A stretch of DNA of 64,000 bases from Fusobacterium sp. (GTDB lineage Bacteria > Fusobacteriota > Fusobacteriia > Fusobacteriales > Fusobacteriaceae). Position 1 is the first letter of the stretch; the number at the start of each line of letters is the position of its first letter. The notes beneath the pieces are model-generated. The model did not search any database, had not been told where the DNA came from, and saw only the letters and a program-made list of their open reading frames with translations. A program made the position numbers and the translations under genes. Of the stretch, positions 17,458-26,599 are shown piece by piece. The stretch is taken from positions 163,955 to 227,954 of the forward strand of contig NZ_JAWDXO010000002.1 in NCBI RefSeq assembly GCF_032477075.1. The letters run 5' to 3'.

Positions 17458-18171
17458 TTACTTTTTAAAACTTTTTACCAGTTCTTTATCTTCCTCACTT
17501 ACCCTAAAAGATTCTCTTATTTTTTGAATAGCTTTATTCTGTGCCCAATTATCTAAGGTGTTGTTTTTTAAATATTCTAAAGTTTCATTTCTAAATTTTA
17601 TAAATAAAGTTGAAATAAGCCATGCTTGTCCCATCTGTACATAATATTCCTTATTTTTTACTGCTGAACATATTTTAAAAGTTTCATTTATATATTCTTT
17701 TTCTGTATAATAAGACATAAGAGTTATAAGTCCAAATCTTATTTTCCATTGATTATCAGACTCAGCCATTTTCTTAACTAAAGGATAAAAAAATTCTTTT
17801 TCTTTTTTTATTATTTTCAAATTACCAATAAAACTGTCACATATTCCCCAATTATTTATTTCATCAACAAATTTCTCTATATATTCTTTTATTATTTTTT
17901 TATCTGCTTTTACAAATCCTATAATCAGTCCTCTTATTCCTGTCTCTTCATAGTATTTTCCTTTTTTTTGAGAGAGAAAACCTTTCCAATCTCCTTTAGC
18001 TATCTTTTTAGCTATATCTTTTATTATTGGGCTTCTTAAACCTATTACTTCAACCTCTGCTCCAATCACCTTATTATGAAATTCTTTATATTTTTCATCT
18101 TGTAATTTTTTCAATTCATCAATAAAGATTTCATAATTTTTTTTATTCCATTTTATTAAAGTATAATCCAT
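17458..18171 (-). CDS. AlkD-like DNA alkylation repair protein
   Basis: A 237-residue, mostly helical protein of the DNA alkylation repair family (HEAT-like repeats). Typical features are GLRSPIIKDIAKKIAKGDW near the front, the central NNWGICDSFIGN block (Trp/Asp as in AlkD-type glycosylases) and NWAQNKAIQKIRES near the end. AlkD-type enzymes remove bulky or cationic alkylated purines without flipping the base. Relatives differ in activity, so the substrate is open. Start ATG after AAGGGGG; it leads an operon with the CAT-like gene. Confidence 0.85.
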   Translation of the reverse strand: MDYTLIKWNKKNYEIFIDELKKLQDEKYKEFHNKVIGAEVEVIGLRSPIIKDIAKKIAKGDWKGFLSQKKGKYYEETGIRGLIIGFVKADKKIIKEYIEKFVDEINNWGICDSFIGNLKIIKKEKEFFYPLVKKMAESDNQWKIRFGLITLMSYYTEKEYINETFKICSAVKNKEYYVQMGQAWLISTLFIKFRNETLEYLKNNTLDNWAQNKAIQKIRESFRVSEEDKELVKSFKK

Positions 18172-18311
18172 TTTTATCCCCCTTGTTCATATTTTATGTT
18201 CTCACTTATATATATACCTTAATATTTTAAAAAAATCAAAATATCTCTTGCTAAAAGTAATATTTTAGGGTAATAATTACATATAACATTTAAAATAGGG
18301 GAGGAATAAAA

Positions 18312-19745
18312 ATGAGTTATGTTTTAAATGAATATCTGCCACATCAAAAATATTTTGAGGATATTTCCAGAATACCTCATGGTTCACACAATGAAAAAGA
18401 ATTAAGTGACTATCTTGTAAAATTTGCTGGTAATCTAGGGCTAAAAGTTAAACAAGATAAATTGTATAATGTCATAATCTACAAACCTGCAAGTGAAGGT
18501 TATGAAAATCATCCTGTAGTTATTCTTCAATCTCACATAGATATGGTTTGTGAAAAAAATGGAGACTGTGATTTTGATTTTGAAAAAGATTCTTTACAAT
18601 TATATATAGAAGATGGTTTTGTAAAAGCAAAAGGAACTACTCTAGGAGCTGATGATGGTGCTGGTGCTGCTTTGACAATGGCTGTTCTTGCTGATAAAAC
18701 TTTAAAACATCCTGCTCTGGAATGTGTTTTTACAGTATGTGAGGAAGTTGGTCTTATAGGGGCTCAGGCTCTTGATAAAAAAGATTTTACTTCTAAAAGA
18801 CTTATCAATTTAGATAACAGCAGTGCATTAAGTACTTATGTTTCTTGTTCTGGAGGTTTAAGATTCAGATTTAAAAAGAAATTAGAAATGGTAAAATGTA
18901 ATTCTTCAATTTACAAATTGGAAGTAAGAGGACTCTATGGAGGTCATTCAGGTGGAAATATTCATCTTGAAAGAGGAAATTCAAATAAAATATGCAGCAG
19001 AGTTCTTTATCATTTAAACAAAGAAGTTGGAATTAACCTTGTAAATATGGATGGAGGTTCAAAGGAAAATGCTATTCCTAGAGAAGCCACTGCTGTTTTT
19101 GCAAGTGACGCTGATTTTGAAAAAATCAAAAATATTGTTGCCAGACAGGGAGAAAAGATCAAAAAAGAACTTATGTATAGTGATGCTGGACTTACTGTAG
19201 AAGTTTATGAAGATAGAGCTGAAAAAATGTGTACAAAAGATATAAGTGATTCTATAATTACTATGTTCTATATGCTTCCCAATGGATTTAAACATAGAAG
19301 TATGGTAATTGATGATCTCACAGTTGCATCACAAAATATGGGAGTCATAAAGACTGTAGATAACGAAATTATCTGTACTTATTCTCTTCGTGGAGCAATA
19401 GAATCATATAATGATGAAGGTATGGAAGTATTAGTTAATTTCTGTAATATATTTGGTTTTGAATGGGAAAGTGGTTCACGTTATCCAGCTTGGGAATATA
19501 CTGAAATTTCTGATATGAGAGAAATTTTAAAAACTGTATATAAAGATTTTTATAATAGAGATATCCAAATTAAAGCTACTCATGGTGGCCTTGAATGTGG
19601 AGTGTTCAAAAAAATAATTCCTGATATTGATATAGTTACCCTTGGAGCTGATTCTTATGATGTACATACTCCTAATGAAAGAATGAACTTAGAATCATTT
19701 GACAATACATATAAACTTCTTGTACAATATTTGGAAAATCTTTAG
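18312..19745 (+). CDS. pepD: Aminoacyl-histidine dipeptidase (Xaa-His dipeptidase)
   Basis: A 477-residue M20C zinc dipeptidase, the usual length for PepD. Metal and catalytic motifs: QSHIDMVCEK, TTLGADDGAGAA (bridging Asp), CEEVGLIGA (catalytic Glu pair), LINLDNSS, and THGGLECGVF near the C-terminus. The insert domain contains LYGGHSGGNIHLERGNSNK. It works in the cytoplasm on dipeptides such as Xaa-His and would feed amino-acid fermentation, including histidine for HdcA. Ribosome site GGGGAGG. A GNAT gene follows after 12 bases. Confidence 0.94.
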   Translation: MSYVLNEYLPHQKYFEDISRIPHGSHNEKELSDYLVKFAGNLGLKVKQDKLYNVIIYKPASEGYENHPVVILQSHIDMVCEKNGDCDFDFEKDSLQLYIEDGFVKAKGTTLGADDGAGAALTMAVLADKTLKHPALECVFTVCEEVGLIGAQALDKKDFTSKRLINLDNSSALSTYVSCSGGLRFRFKKKLEMVKCNSSIYKLEVRGLYGGHSGGNIHLERGNSNKICSRVLYHLNKEVGINLVNMDGGSKENAIPREATAVFASDADFEKIKNIVARQGEKIKKELMYSDAGLTVEVYEDRAEKMCTKDISDSIITMFYMLPNGFKHRSMVIDDLTVASQNMGVIKTVDNEIICTYSLRGAIESYNDEGMEVLVNFCNIFGFEWESGSRYPAWEYTEISDMREILKTVYKDFYNRDIQIKATHGGLECGVFKKIIPDIDIVTLGADSYDVHTPNERMNLESFDNTYKLLVQYLENL

Positions 19746-19757
19746 GAGGTAGAATTC

Positions 19758-20297
19758 ATGATAGAAGGAAAAAAAATAATTTTGCGTGCTTATAAAGAAA
19801 GCGATGTTGAAGTTTCTTTTAATCTTATAAATACTTTAAATATAAGGACAATGCTTGGAAGAATTGATATCTTTCCTTCCTCTATGGCTGCTCAAAAAGA
19901 ATTTGTAGAAAAAACTATAAGCAATACTGGACCAACTTTCAACTTTGCTATTGAAGAAAAAGAAAGTGGTAGATATATTGGTGGATGCGGAATAAATTCC
20001 TATGATTCTAAAAACAGAAAAGTTGTTATTGGATTATGGCTTGGAGAAGAATATCAAGAAAAAGGTTATGGAAGTGATACTCTTCGAACTCTCTGCAGCT
20101 TTATTTTTGATGAAATGAATATCCATAAAATTGATCTTGATTATTTTAGTTTTAATGAAAAAGGAAAAAAATGTTATGAAAAAGTTGGTTTTAAACAAGA
20201 AGGAATAAGAAGAAAAGAACTTTTTAGATTTGGAAAATATCACGATATAATTGAAATGGGACTTTTTAAAGAAGATCTCATCTTAAAAGAAGATTAA
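19758..20297 (+). CDS. GNAT N-acetyltransferase, RimJ/RimL-like
   Basis: A 179-residue GNAT. It opens with IILRAYKESDVEVSFNLINT. The acetyl-CoA binding stretch is GLWLGEEYQEKGYGSDTL, followed by FIFDEMNIHKIDLDYFSFNEKG and KCYEKVGFKQEG. It lies 12 bases after pepD with AGGAGG before the ATG, so it is cotranscribed. The substrate is unknown; similarity to protein or amino-acid acetylases is only at family level. Confidence 0.87.
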   Translation: MIEGKKIILRAYKESDVEVSFNLINTLNIRTMLGRIDIFPSSMAAQKEFVEKTISNTGPTFNFAIEEKESGRYIGGCGINSYDSKNRKVVIGLWLGEEYQEKGYGSDTLRTLCSFIFDEMNIHKIDLDYFSFNEKGKKCYEKVGFKQEGIRRKELFRFGKYHDIIEMGLFKEDLILKED

Positions 20298-20333
20298 AAA
20301 ATAGGAAGCTCCTATTGGAGCTTCCTATTTTTT
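20296..20333. terminator. Bidirectional terminator
   Basis: Perfect 17-bp stem (20296-20312 with 20317-20333) with a TATT loop and A/T runs on both sides. It closes the pepD-GNAT unit and, on the other strand, follows the SpoIID-like stop at once. Confidence 0.95.
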
Positions 20334-20334
20334 C

Positions 20335-21942
20335 TTACCATACATAATTTGCTGCTTCAGTAAATCCTCCTGATGTAGAAAAATATTTTGCATCTACTGG
20401 ATTTTCCCCATGCATCAAAACTTTTCCTTTAGTACTTTCTATTGCCTCTTTAGCATCATCATTCTCAATTTGATTATTATACACTTGACTTTCAGTAGTG
20501 TCTTTTACATGAAATCCATCATTTTTATATCTGAATTTCAAATAATCACTTAATGCATAAGTTCTGGCTGCAATTGCTTGAGCTTTAAGAGCTTCTACTC
20601 CAAAACTTTGTGGCATTTCACTTGGTACTACTTGTTTCAGATAATCCTCCATATAAATCTCATTTATTATTCTTACACCTTTGCTGGAAGTTCTTGAAAG
20701 TTTCAATTCTATTGTCCCACGATAATTAGGATTTGTAGTATGCATCTTTTTTATTCCAGCCAAAGTGATGTAATATCCAGTCCCTTCAACTACTACTGGA
20801 TTAACAGTTTTTACTCTCTGTTTTCCATTAACTTTTATAGAAAGCTTTTTCCCTTCATTTATAACCTCTATTTTATGTCTTACAGGTACATCTATTTTGA
20901 ACCCTGAACCTACTATCCTTATTTTTCCACCACTATAAAGAGTAACTTTTGTATGATCTAATCCACCATTGCTATTACTTATCCCAACTCTAATATTTTT
21001 ATCTACTTCTTTCATGCTGTACATATCCTTTATATCAGTATTGGGATAATATCTTTTTAGTACATCTTTATATGAATAATTATAATTTTTAGTTAAATCA
21101 TAAGCTGTCCATTGTGGCATACCTACTCCATGACCATTTCCTCCACCATACAGAGTTATATTTCCAGAATTTTTTTCTATAGCAAAATAAGCTGATGGTA
21201 AAAGTGTTATATTATTCCTCAAAGCTTTTAAGTTATAATTTTCAGTTCCACCTTTTGTTCCATATAAAGGAATTGTTCTATTAGTTTTTGTACTATTTTT
21301 ATCAGCAGTAAGAAGCTTTCTTATATTTAATTCTTTAGATACTAAAAATTTATTCTTATTAGTAGTTACTAAAAGATAAGTTATTACTCCAGATCTTCCT
21401 CTGGCAGCTACTTCTACATTTTTTACTTCTCCAACTGTTGCCCCTGTTATAGGAAGAGATTTCCATTCCCCATTGCTTAATGTCATCACATCTCTTGGTC
21501 TTACTTTGTATACCATAGGAAGATTACGAGCTGTTGAATTCATTAATTCTTTTTCCGTAAATGTTATCTTCCATCTCCAGTAATTAGAATTTGATCCATA
21601 TCCTGTTATTGAAGTATCTTTAAAAAATTTAAGCATCTCTTTCTCATTATGCTTTTTAAAAAAACTATATCCATGTTCTTTTAATACATCATTTCCTGGT
21701 ACAAGATACTCTACAGATTTCCCTTTAAAATTCTCTGGAATTGGAAGTCCATTTTGCTTAAAAAAACTGTAATCCAATTCATAATCAGCATCTGTATGCT
21801 GAGCTTTTTGTGGCTTAGAACTTGAAAATATTCCGCTAAATATACCTCCAGAAGAAGGTTTCTTAGAAGATGTAGAGCTACATCCGCCTATGAAAGCAGC
21901 CATTAATACAATTAGAAATATTTTACTTAATTTTTTTTTCAT
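20335..21942 (-). CDS. SpoIID/LytB-domain lipoprotein, short C-terminus
   Basis: A 535-residue predicted lipoprotein with signal MKKKLSKIFLIVLMAAFIGGC and lipid-bearing Cys at about 21. A long N-terminal region of unknown fold leads to a C-terminal SpoIID domain: INEIYMEDYLKQVVPSEMP, VEALKAQAIAARTYAL, DTTESQVYNNQ and YFSTSGGFTEAANYVW, where the protein stops. SpoIID-type enzymes cut the glycan of stem-peptide-free peptidoglycan. Relatives usually continue past the GGxTE motif, and here the stop sits directly against the terminator hairpin, so the tail may be lost. It follows kdsB by 24 bases in the same direction. Confidence 0.82.
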   Translation of the reverse strand: MKKKLSKIFLIVLMAAFIGGCSSTSSKKPSSGGIFSGIFSSSKPQKAQHTDADYELDYSFFKQNGLPIPENFKGKSVEYLVPGNDVLKEHGYSFFKKHNEKEMLKFFKDTSITGYGSNSNYWRWKITFTEKELMNSTARNLPMVYKVRPRDVMTLSNGEWKSLPITGATVGEVKNVEVAARGRSGVITYLLVTTNKNKFLVSKELNIRKLLTADKNSTKTNRTIPLYGTKGGTENYNLKALRNNITLLPSAYFAIEKNSGNITLYGGGNGHGVGMPQWTAYDLTKNYNYSYKDVLKRYYPNTDIKDMYSMKEVDKNIRVGISNSNGGLDHTKVTLYSGGKIRIVGSGFKIDVPVRHKIEVINEGKKLSIKVNGKQRVKTVNPVVVEGTGYYITLAGIKKMHTTNPNYRGTIELKLSRTSSKGVRIINEIYMEDYLKQVVPSEMPQSFGVEALKAQAIAARTYALSDYLKFRYKNDGFHVKDTTESQVYNNQIENDDAKEAIESTKGKVLMHGENPVDAKYFSTSGGFTEAANYVW

Positions 21943-21966
21943 AAATTTTGTTCCCCCTGAATGATG

Positions 21967-22707
21967 TTATTTTATTTTTATGCTATGCTCTGTGATGTAT
22001 TTTCTAACTTTATCTAATTCTTCTTGTGTATCCACTCCTATTATTTTATATGGAGTTTCTATAACCTTAATTTTATACCCATTTTCTAATACTCTAAGTT
22101 GCTCTAAAGATTCTGAACTCTCTAAAGGAGTAGAGTCCATTTTTGAATATTCCATTACAAAATCTCTTTTATATCCATATATTCCTATATGTTTGTAATA
22201 ATTTTTCAAATCCAGATTTCTTGGATAAGGAATTACACTTCTTGAAAAATACATTGCAAAGTCATTTTTATCAGTCACCACTTTTACAGAATTTGGATTT
22301 TCTATTTCTTCCATAGTATTTAATTTATGTTTTAATGTGCTCATAAGAATAGATTTATCTTCTAAAAATGAATTAATTATAGAATTTATCATTTCAGGTT
22401 CTATTAAAGGTTCATCACCTTGAATATTTACAATAACATCATATTCAGAATATATCTCGCAAACTTCTGCTATTCTACTTGTTCCATTACTATGATCCTT
22501 TCTTGTCATAATAACATTTCCACCAAAAGATTTTATTTCTTTTACTATTCTCTCATCATCTGTTGCAATTACTACATTATCTAATTTTGACAAAAGAGCT
22601 CTTCTATATACCCATTCTACCATTGTAGACCCACATATATCTTTCAATGGTTTTCCCTCTAATCTTGTTGAGGCATATCTTGATGGTATAACTCCTAAAA
22701 ATTTCAA
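21967..22707 (-). CDS. kdsB: 3-deoxy-manno-octulosonate cytidylyltransferase
   Basis: A 246-residue CMP-Kdo synthetase, normal length. Motifs: GVIPSRYASTRLEGKPL (nucleotide binding), ATDDERIV, RKDHSNGTSRIAEV, VNIQGDEPLIEPEMI, SRSVIPYPR, HIGIYGYKRDF and the closing GVDTQEELDKV. It activates Kdo with CTP for the lipopolysaccharide inner core, which fits a Gram-negative envelope. It starts at a TTG (22707) with GGAGG upstream; the nearby ATG is followed at once by a stop. A good promoter lies at 22755-22783. Confidence 0.96.
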   Translation of the reverse strand: MKFLGVIPSRYASTRLEGKPLKDICGSTMVEWVYRRALLSKLDNVVIATDDERIVKEIKSFGGNVIMTRKDHSNGTSRIAEVCEIYSEYDVIVNIQGDEPLIEPEMINSIINSFLEDKSILMSTLKHKLNTMEEIENPNSVKVVTDKNDFAMYFSRSVIPYPRNLDLKNYYKHIGIYGYKRDFVMEYSKMDSTPLESSESLEQLRVLENGYKIKVIETPYKIIGVDTQEELDKVRKYITEHSIKIK

Positions 22708-22754
22708 TTTACATCCTCCTTCAAATTGTGTAAAATAAATGTATTGATATTCTT

Positions 22755-22783
22755 ATTATACCTAAAAATAAAAGAATATTCAA
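22755..22783 (-). promoter_or_regulatory. kdsB promoter
   Basis: Minus-strand -35 TTGAAT (22778-22783), 17-base spacer, -10 TATAAT (22755-22760), about 50 bases before the kdsB start codon. Confidence 0.7.
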
Positions 22784-22817
22784 AGAAAAAATATCATATT
22801 TACATCGGAGGGATTTT

Positions 22818-23594
22818 ATGAAAATGAAAAAAGTTTTATCATTGGTATTTTTGGCCCTTTTTCTTATCTCTTGTTCTAGCACTCCTATTACTGGAAGAAA
22901 ACAACTTCTTTTAGTAAATGAAGAAGAAACTATTCAAAACAGTTATGCTCAATATGCCCAAGTTATTAAGCAAAGCACTGTGCTTAATAACAATGACGCT
23001 AAACTTGTAAAAAAAGTTGGAAACAACATTGCCAAGGCTGTAGAAAAATATTTTGAACTTCATCCTGAACAAAGAACATCTAAAGTTAAATATCAGTGGG
23101 AATTTAATCTTATAAAAGATGATACTCCTAATGCTTGGTGTATGCCTGGTGGTAAAGTTGCTTTCTATACTGGTATTCTTCCTTATACAAAAGGAGAACA
23201 AGGAATTGCAGTAGTTATGTCTCATGAAATTGCCCATGCAATAGCAGAACACAGTAGAGAACAGCAAAGTCAAAGCTTAGTCCAAGGTGGAGTAGGAGCA
23301 GTTCTTCAAACTGCCTTTGGTGTTCCTCAGGAACTTTATGGAAGTGCTTCTAATTTAGTTATGCTTGGATACAGCAGAAAACAAGAAACTGAAGCTGATG
23401 AACTTGGACTTATTTTTATGAAACTTGCTGGATATAATCCTAGTTATGCTCTTACTTTCTGGGAAAGAATGTCTAGTGCAGGTGGTGGAAAACAATCTCC
23501 TGAATTTTTAAGTACTCATCCTAATGATAAAACTAGAATAGAAAATATTAAAAAGTTTTTAAATAGTCCTACATTTTTAAATGTAAAAAAATAA
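22818..23594 (+). CDS. M48-family zinc metallopeptidase lipoprotein
   Basis: A 258-residue lipoprotein. The signal MKMKKVLSLVFLALFLISC ends at a lipobox (LISC, Cys19), followed by the family's SSTPITGRKQLLLV. The zinc site is HEIAHAIAEH, and the third ligand region is RKQETEADELGLIFM. SThPND (STHPNDKTRIENI) closes the domain. It resembles LoiP/YcaL, which act on misfolded outer-membrane proteins, so an envelope quality-control role is likely. Ribosome site GGAGGG. It leads a rightward run with a phosphatase and an EI24 protein. Confidence 0.9.
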   Translation: MKMKKVLSLVFLALFLISCSSTPITGRKQLLLVNEEETIQNSYAQYAQVIKQSTVLNNNDAKLVKKVGNNIAKAVEKYFELHPEQRTSKVKYQWEFNLIKDDTPNAWCMPGGKVAFYTGILPYTKGEQGIAVVMSHEIAHAIAEHSREQQSQSLVQGGVGAVLQTAFGVPQELYGSASNLVMLGYSRKQETEADELGLIFMKLAGYNPSYALTFWERMSSAGGGKQSPEFLSTHPNDKTRIENIKKFLNSPTFLNVKK

Positions 23595-23628
23595 AAAAAT
23601 TTATAATTAAGAAGGGAAATATAAGCAA

Positions 23629-24243
23629 ATGGAAATTTATTTTATCAGACATGGAGAAACATTATGGAATACTTTAAAAATATTTCAGGGGAGCTCTGAT
23701 TCTCCACTTACAGAATTAGGAATATCACAGGCAGAAAAACTTTCAAAAAAACTTAAAGATATTGAATTTACAGACTTCTATTCTTCTCCTATGGGAAGAA
23801 CTATTCAAACAGCAAAAATCATTATGGGAGACAGAAAACAAAAAATAAAATTTATAGAGGAATTTAAAGAAATATCTATGGGTGATATTGAAGGGGTTCC
23901 ACGTTCAGAATTTGAAGAAAAATATCCAAAAGAATTTTATAATTTTTTTAATAATCCTGTAGATTATGATCCAAAAATTTATCATGGAGAAAATTATTAT
24001 GAAGTAATAGAAAGAGTGAAAAAAGGATTAGATAAACTTTTATCGTATCTTAATAATAATGATAAAGTTGTGGTTGTTACTCATGGAGTAACTCTAAAAG
24101 CCTTGTTTCATATTATAACAAAAGAAAAAATGGATGAATTAGGAGCTGCTAAAGTTCCACAAAATACAAGTGTTTCAATAGTAAAGTATGAAAATGGAAA
24201 ATTCAATATAGAAGTTTTTTCTGATACATCACATTTGGACTAA
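23629..24243 (+). CDS. Histidine phosphatase family protein (phosphoglycerate mutase-like)
   Basis: A 204-residue branch-1 histidine phosphatase. It has the catalytic RHGETLWN near residue 7, DSPLTELGISQAEKL, FYSSPMGRTIQTAKI, the catalytic Glu in FKEISMGDIEG and the second His in VVVTHGVTLKALF. Members include cofactor-dependent mutases and many small-molecule phosphatases such as CobC and GpmB; the substrate cannot be set from sequence. It is 34 bases after the M48 gene and 16 bases before the next gene. Confidence 0.88.
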   Translation: MEIYFIRHGETLWNTLKIFQGSSDSPLTELGISQAEKLSKKLKDIEFTDFYSSPMGRTIQTAKIIMGDRKQKIKFIEEFKEISMGDIEGVPRSEFEEKYPKEFYNFFNNPVDYDPKIYHGENYYEVIERVKKGLDKLLSYLNNNDKVVVVTHGVTLKALFHIITKEKMDELGAAKVPQNTSVSIVKYENGKFNIEVFSDTSHLD

Positions 24244-24259
24244 TACAGGAGATTAAACT

Positions 24260-25015
24260 ATGAAAAGTATAAAACTTGTTCTGGCTTCTTTTTCTGATTC
24301 TTTTAGAATCATTAATGAAGCTAAATTGAAAAAATATTATTTTCTGCCAGGAATTATTGGTATTCTCTTATTTCTAATTTTAATATTTCTAGCAAATTTA
24401 CTTTCATTTGGAATAATGAATTCTCTGGAATCAATATTTGAATTAGAAAAATATCATGCCTTAATTTCTATTTTAATTAAAATAATAATATGGGTAGTAG
24501 CTGTTTTTCTCTATTTTCTAGTATATAAATCATTGCTGCTCCTACTCTTATCTCCAATACTGGGATATGTTTCTGAAAGAGTAGACAGTTTTCTTACAGG
24601 AAAAAAATATGATTTTACAGTCAAAGATAATATGAGATTCTTAATGAGAGGTGCTGAAGTAGGATTCAGAAGTTTTATTAAACAGCTTATTGGAACATGT
24701 GTTATTATGTTGCTAAGCTTTGTTTTTCCTATAAATTTATCTGTTCCTTTGCTCATATTTTTGCTTCAGGGATATTTTACAGGTTTTTCATTTATGGATT
24801 ATACTCTGGAGAGATATAAATTTTCACCAAAAGAAAGTCTTGAATTCTTGAAAAAAAAGAGATTTTATTCTCTATTGTGTGGTAGTATATTTACACTTCT
24901 GTTTTTTATCCCTTTCATTGGGATATTTCTAGCTCCTCTTGTTACTTGTGTAGCTACTACCAAAGTAACTCTGGAACTGATAGAAAGAGATAAAACTCCA
25001 GAAATAATAGATTAA
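24260..25015 (+). CDS. EI24/CysZ-like membrane protein
   Basis: A 251-residue inner-membrane protein with about four to six hydrophobic segments. The LLLLLLSPILGYVSERVDSFLTG block after the second segment and QGYFTGFSFMDYTLER later are typical of the EI24 domain (CysZ family). CysZ proteins move sulfate, but many EI24 proteins are of unknown role, and no sulfate assimilation gene is nearby. Start ATG with AGGAGA. It is last in its operon before a strong terminator. Confidence 0.78.
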   Translation: MKSIKLVLASFSDSFRIINEAKLKKYYFLPGIIGILLFLILIFLANLLSFGIMNSLESIFELEKYHALISILIKIIIWVVAVFLYFLVYKSLLLLLLSPILGYVSERVDSFLTGKKYDFTVKDNMRFLMRGAEVGFRSFIKQLIGTCVIMLLSFVFPINLSVPLLIFLLQGYFTGFSFMDYTLERYKFSPKESLEFLKKKRFYSLLCGSIFTLLFFIPFIGIFLAPLVTCVATTKVTLELIERDKTPEIID

Positions 25016-25021
25016 TAAAAA

Positions 25022-25072
25022 TAAAGAGAGTATAACTTTAAAAAATATAATTTTTAGAGTTATCTCTCTTTA
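25022..25072. terminator. Terminator between EI24 gene and small ORF
   Basis: Long hairpin with arms AAAGAGAG-TATAACTTTAAAAA and TTTTTAGAGTTAT-CTCTCTTT (about 20 bp, one bulge and one mismatch). T-rich flanks on both sides let it serve the convergent units. Confidence 0.85.
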
Positions 25073-25076
25073 TATT

Positions 25077-25178
25077 TTATTTAAAATATTTCACTCCAAA
25101 AGCTATTATTACTAAAACAATTAATATTACTAATTTTATTTTTATTCTTTTTACATTTCCATCTCTTCTATTAAACAT
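25077..25178 (-). CDS. Small membrane protein, 33 residues
   Basis: A short frame downstream of the pdxR-like gene. It starts at ATG 25178 with AAGGAG eight bases upstream. It has a basic front (MFNRRDGNVKRIKIK) followed by one hydrophobic helix (LVILIVLVIIAFGVKYF) and a stop at 25077. The clear ribosome site, the positive-inside layout and the terminator directly after support a real gene. The function is unknown; it is probably translated from the regulator's transcript. Confidence 0.55.
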   Translation of the reverse strand: MFNRRDGNVKRIKIKLVILIVLVIIAFGVKYFK

Positions 25179-25191
25179 AATTCTTTTCTCC

Positions 25192-26580
25192 TTATCTTAA
25201 TTCATCAATTACTTTTTCCAATATTTCTATTCCTTCATCTATCTCTTTTTCATTACATTGTGCAAAACTCAATCTTATATAATTATATGATTTTTCTGAA
25301 AATACTACTCCTGGCAGAATTCCTACTCCTCTTTTAGCAAGTTTCATATATACAGCTTCTCCTGTTATTTCTTTTGGAAGTTCTATCCAGAAACACATAC
25401 CACCTTTAGGTTTATTAATTTTTATATTTTCTATTTTTTTTAGTCTGTTATACATATATTTTTGTTTCTTATGAAATTCTTTTCTGGATTTTTCTATATG
25501 TTTATTCCAGATGCCATTTTCTAAAAAATATTGAAAAACTCTTTGGTTTAAACCTGAATTAGATATATCACTTGAATATTTTCCTGCTAATACAGAATTT
25601 GCTATTTTCTCTGGAACTATCATAAATCCTAATCTAAACCCTGGCATAAATACTTTAGAATAACTTTTTATATATATTACTTTCTTATTTTTATCATAAC
25701 TTTTTATACTTTTTATTTTTCTATCATCAAAATATATATCTGAGCTGCAGTCATCTTCTATAATATAAAAATCATACTTTTCAGCCAATTTTAAAAGTTC
25801 TATTCTCTTTTTTTCTGATATTGATATTCCAGTTGGGTTATGAAAAGTAGCTGCTGTATATATAAATTTTATTTTATCTCTTTTTAGAATATTTTCCAGT
25901 TCTTTTATATCAAGTCCATCTTTTTTCATAGATATTCTTTCTACTTTTGCTCCATTATTCTTAAAACTTACAATGGCACCTTTATATGCTGGATCTTCTG
26001 TAACTATAATATCCCCTGGATATATTAATGTTTTACTCAGTATATCTATCCCTTGCTGAGCCCCTGACATTATTTGAATATCTTTTATTTCTACATCTAT
26101 CCCTTCATCTTTTAACTCTCTTTTTATAGTTTTACGAAGCTCAAGATAACCTTGGGGATTTTCATAAAGAAGTGCTTTTCCTCCATCCCTATCTAAAATA
26201 TAATTAATTGCTTTTTTTAATTCTTCAATAGGAAAAAAATCAGCATTAGGTGATGCAGTGGAAAAATCTATTTTGTATTCAGAATTAAAATAACCATATT
26301 TAAATATTTCATTTTCCATATGATCTTCCAGATAGAATTTTTTCTCCCTGTTATATTTCACATATGCACCGCTGCCGCCTCTAAGATATATATACCCATT
26401 TTTTTCCAACTGTTCATATGCTTTTACCACTGTAGAAATACTCACTTCTAAATTTTTAGCAAGTTCTCTTATAGAAAATATTTTTCCTTTTAACTCTCCA
26501 TTTTCTATCATTTCTTTTAATTTATAATAAAGCTGAAGATATATTTTTTCTCCATTCTCTGTAGATAACTCTATTTTCAT
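25192..26580 (-). CDS. pdxR: MocR-family regulator with aminotransferase domain, PdxR-like
   Basis: A 462-residue fusion. Residues 1-75 are a GntR-type winged helix (GEKIYLQLYYKLKEMIENGEL, SIRELAKNLEVSISTVVKAYEQLEKNGYIYLRGGSGAYV). The rest is a fold-type I aminotransferase domain with FHNPTG, EDDCSSDIYF and the PLP lysine in IYIKSYSKVFMPGFRLG. PdxR proteins sense PLP and activate pdxST, and the gene is divergent from pdxS with a shared 144-base control region, so this role is likely. Start at ATG 26580 with GGAGGAG upstream; a GTG just before it is less good. Confidence 0.85.
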   Translation of the reverse strand: MKIELSTENGEKIYLQLYYKLKEMIENGELKGKIFSIRELAKNLEVSISTVVKAYEQLEKNGYIYLRGGSGAYVKYNREKKFYLEDHMENEIFKYGYFNSEYKIDFSTASPNADFFPIEELKKAINYILDRDGGKALLYENPQGYLELRKTIKRELKDEGIDVEIKDIQIMSGAQQGIDILSKTLIYPGDIIVTEDPAYKGAIVSFKNNGAKVERISMKKDGLDIKELENILKRDKIKFIYTAATFHNPTGISISEKKRIELLKLAEKYDFYIIEDDCSSDIYFDDRKIKSIKSYDKNKKVIYIKSYSKVFMPGFRLGFMIVPEKIANSVLAGKYSSDISNSGLNQRVFQYFLENGIWNKHIEKSRKEFHKKQKYMYNRLKKIENIKINKPKGGMCFWIELPKEITGEAVYMKLAKRGVGILPGVVFSEKSYNYIRLSFAQCNEKEIDEGIEILEKVIDELR

Positions 26581-26599
26581 CACTCCTCCAATAAAAAAG

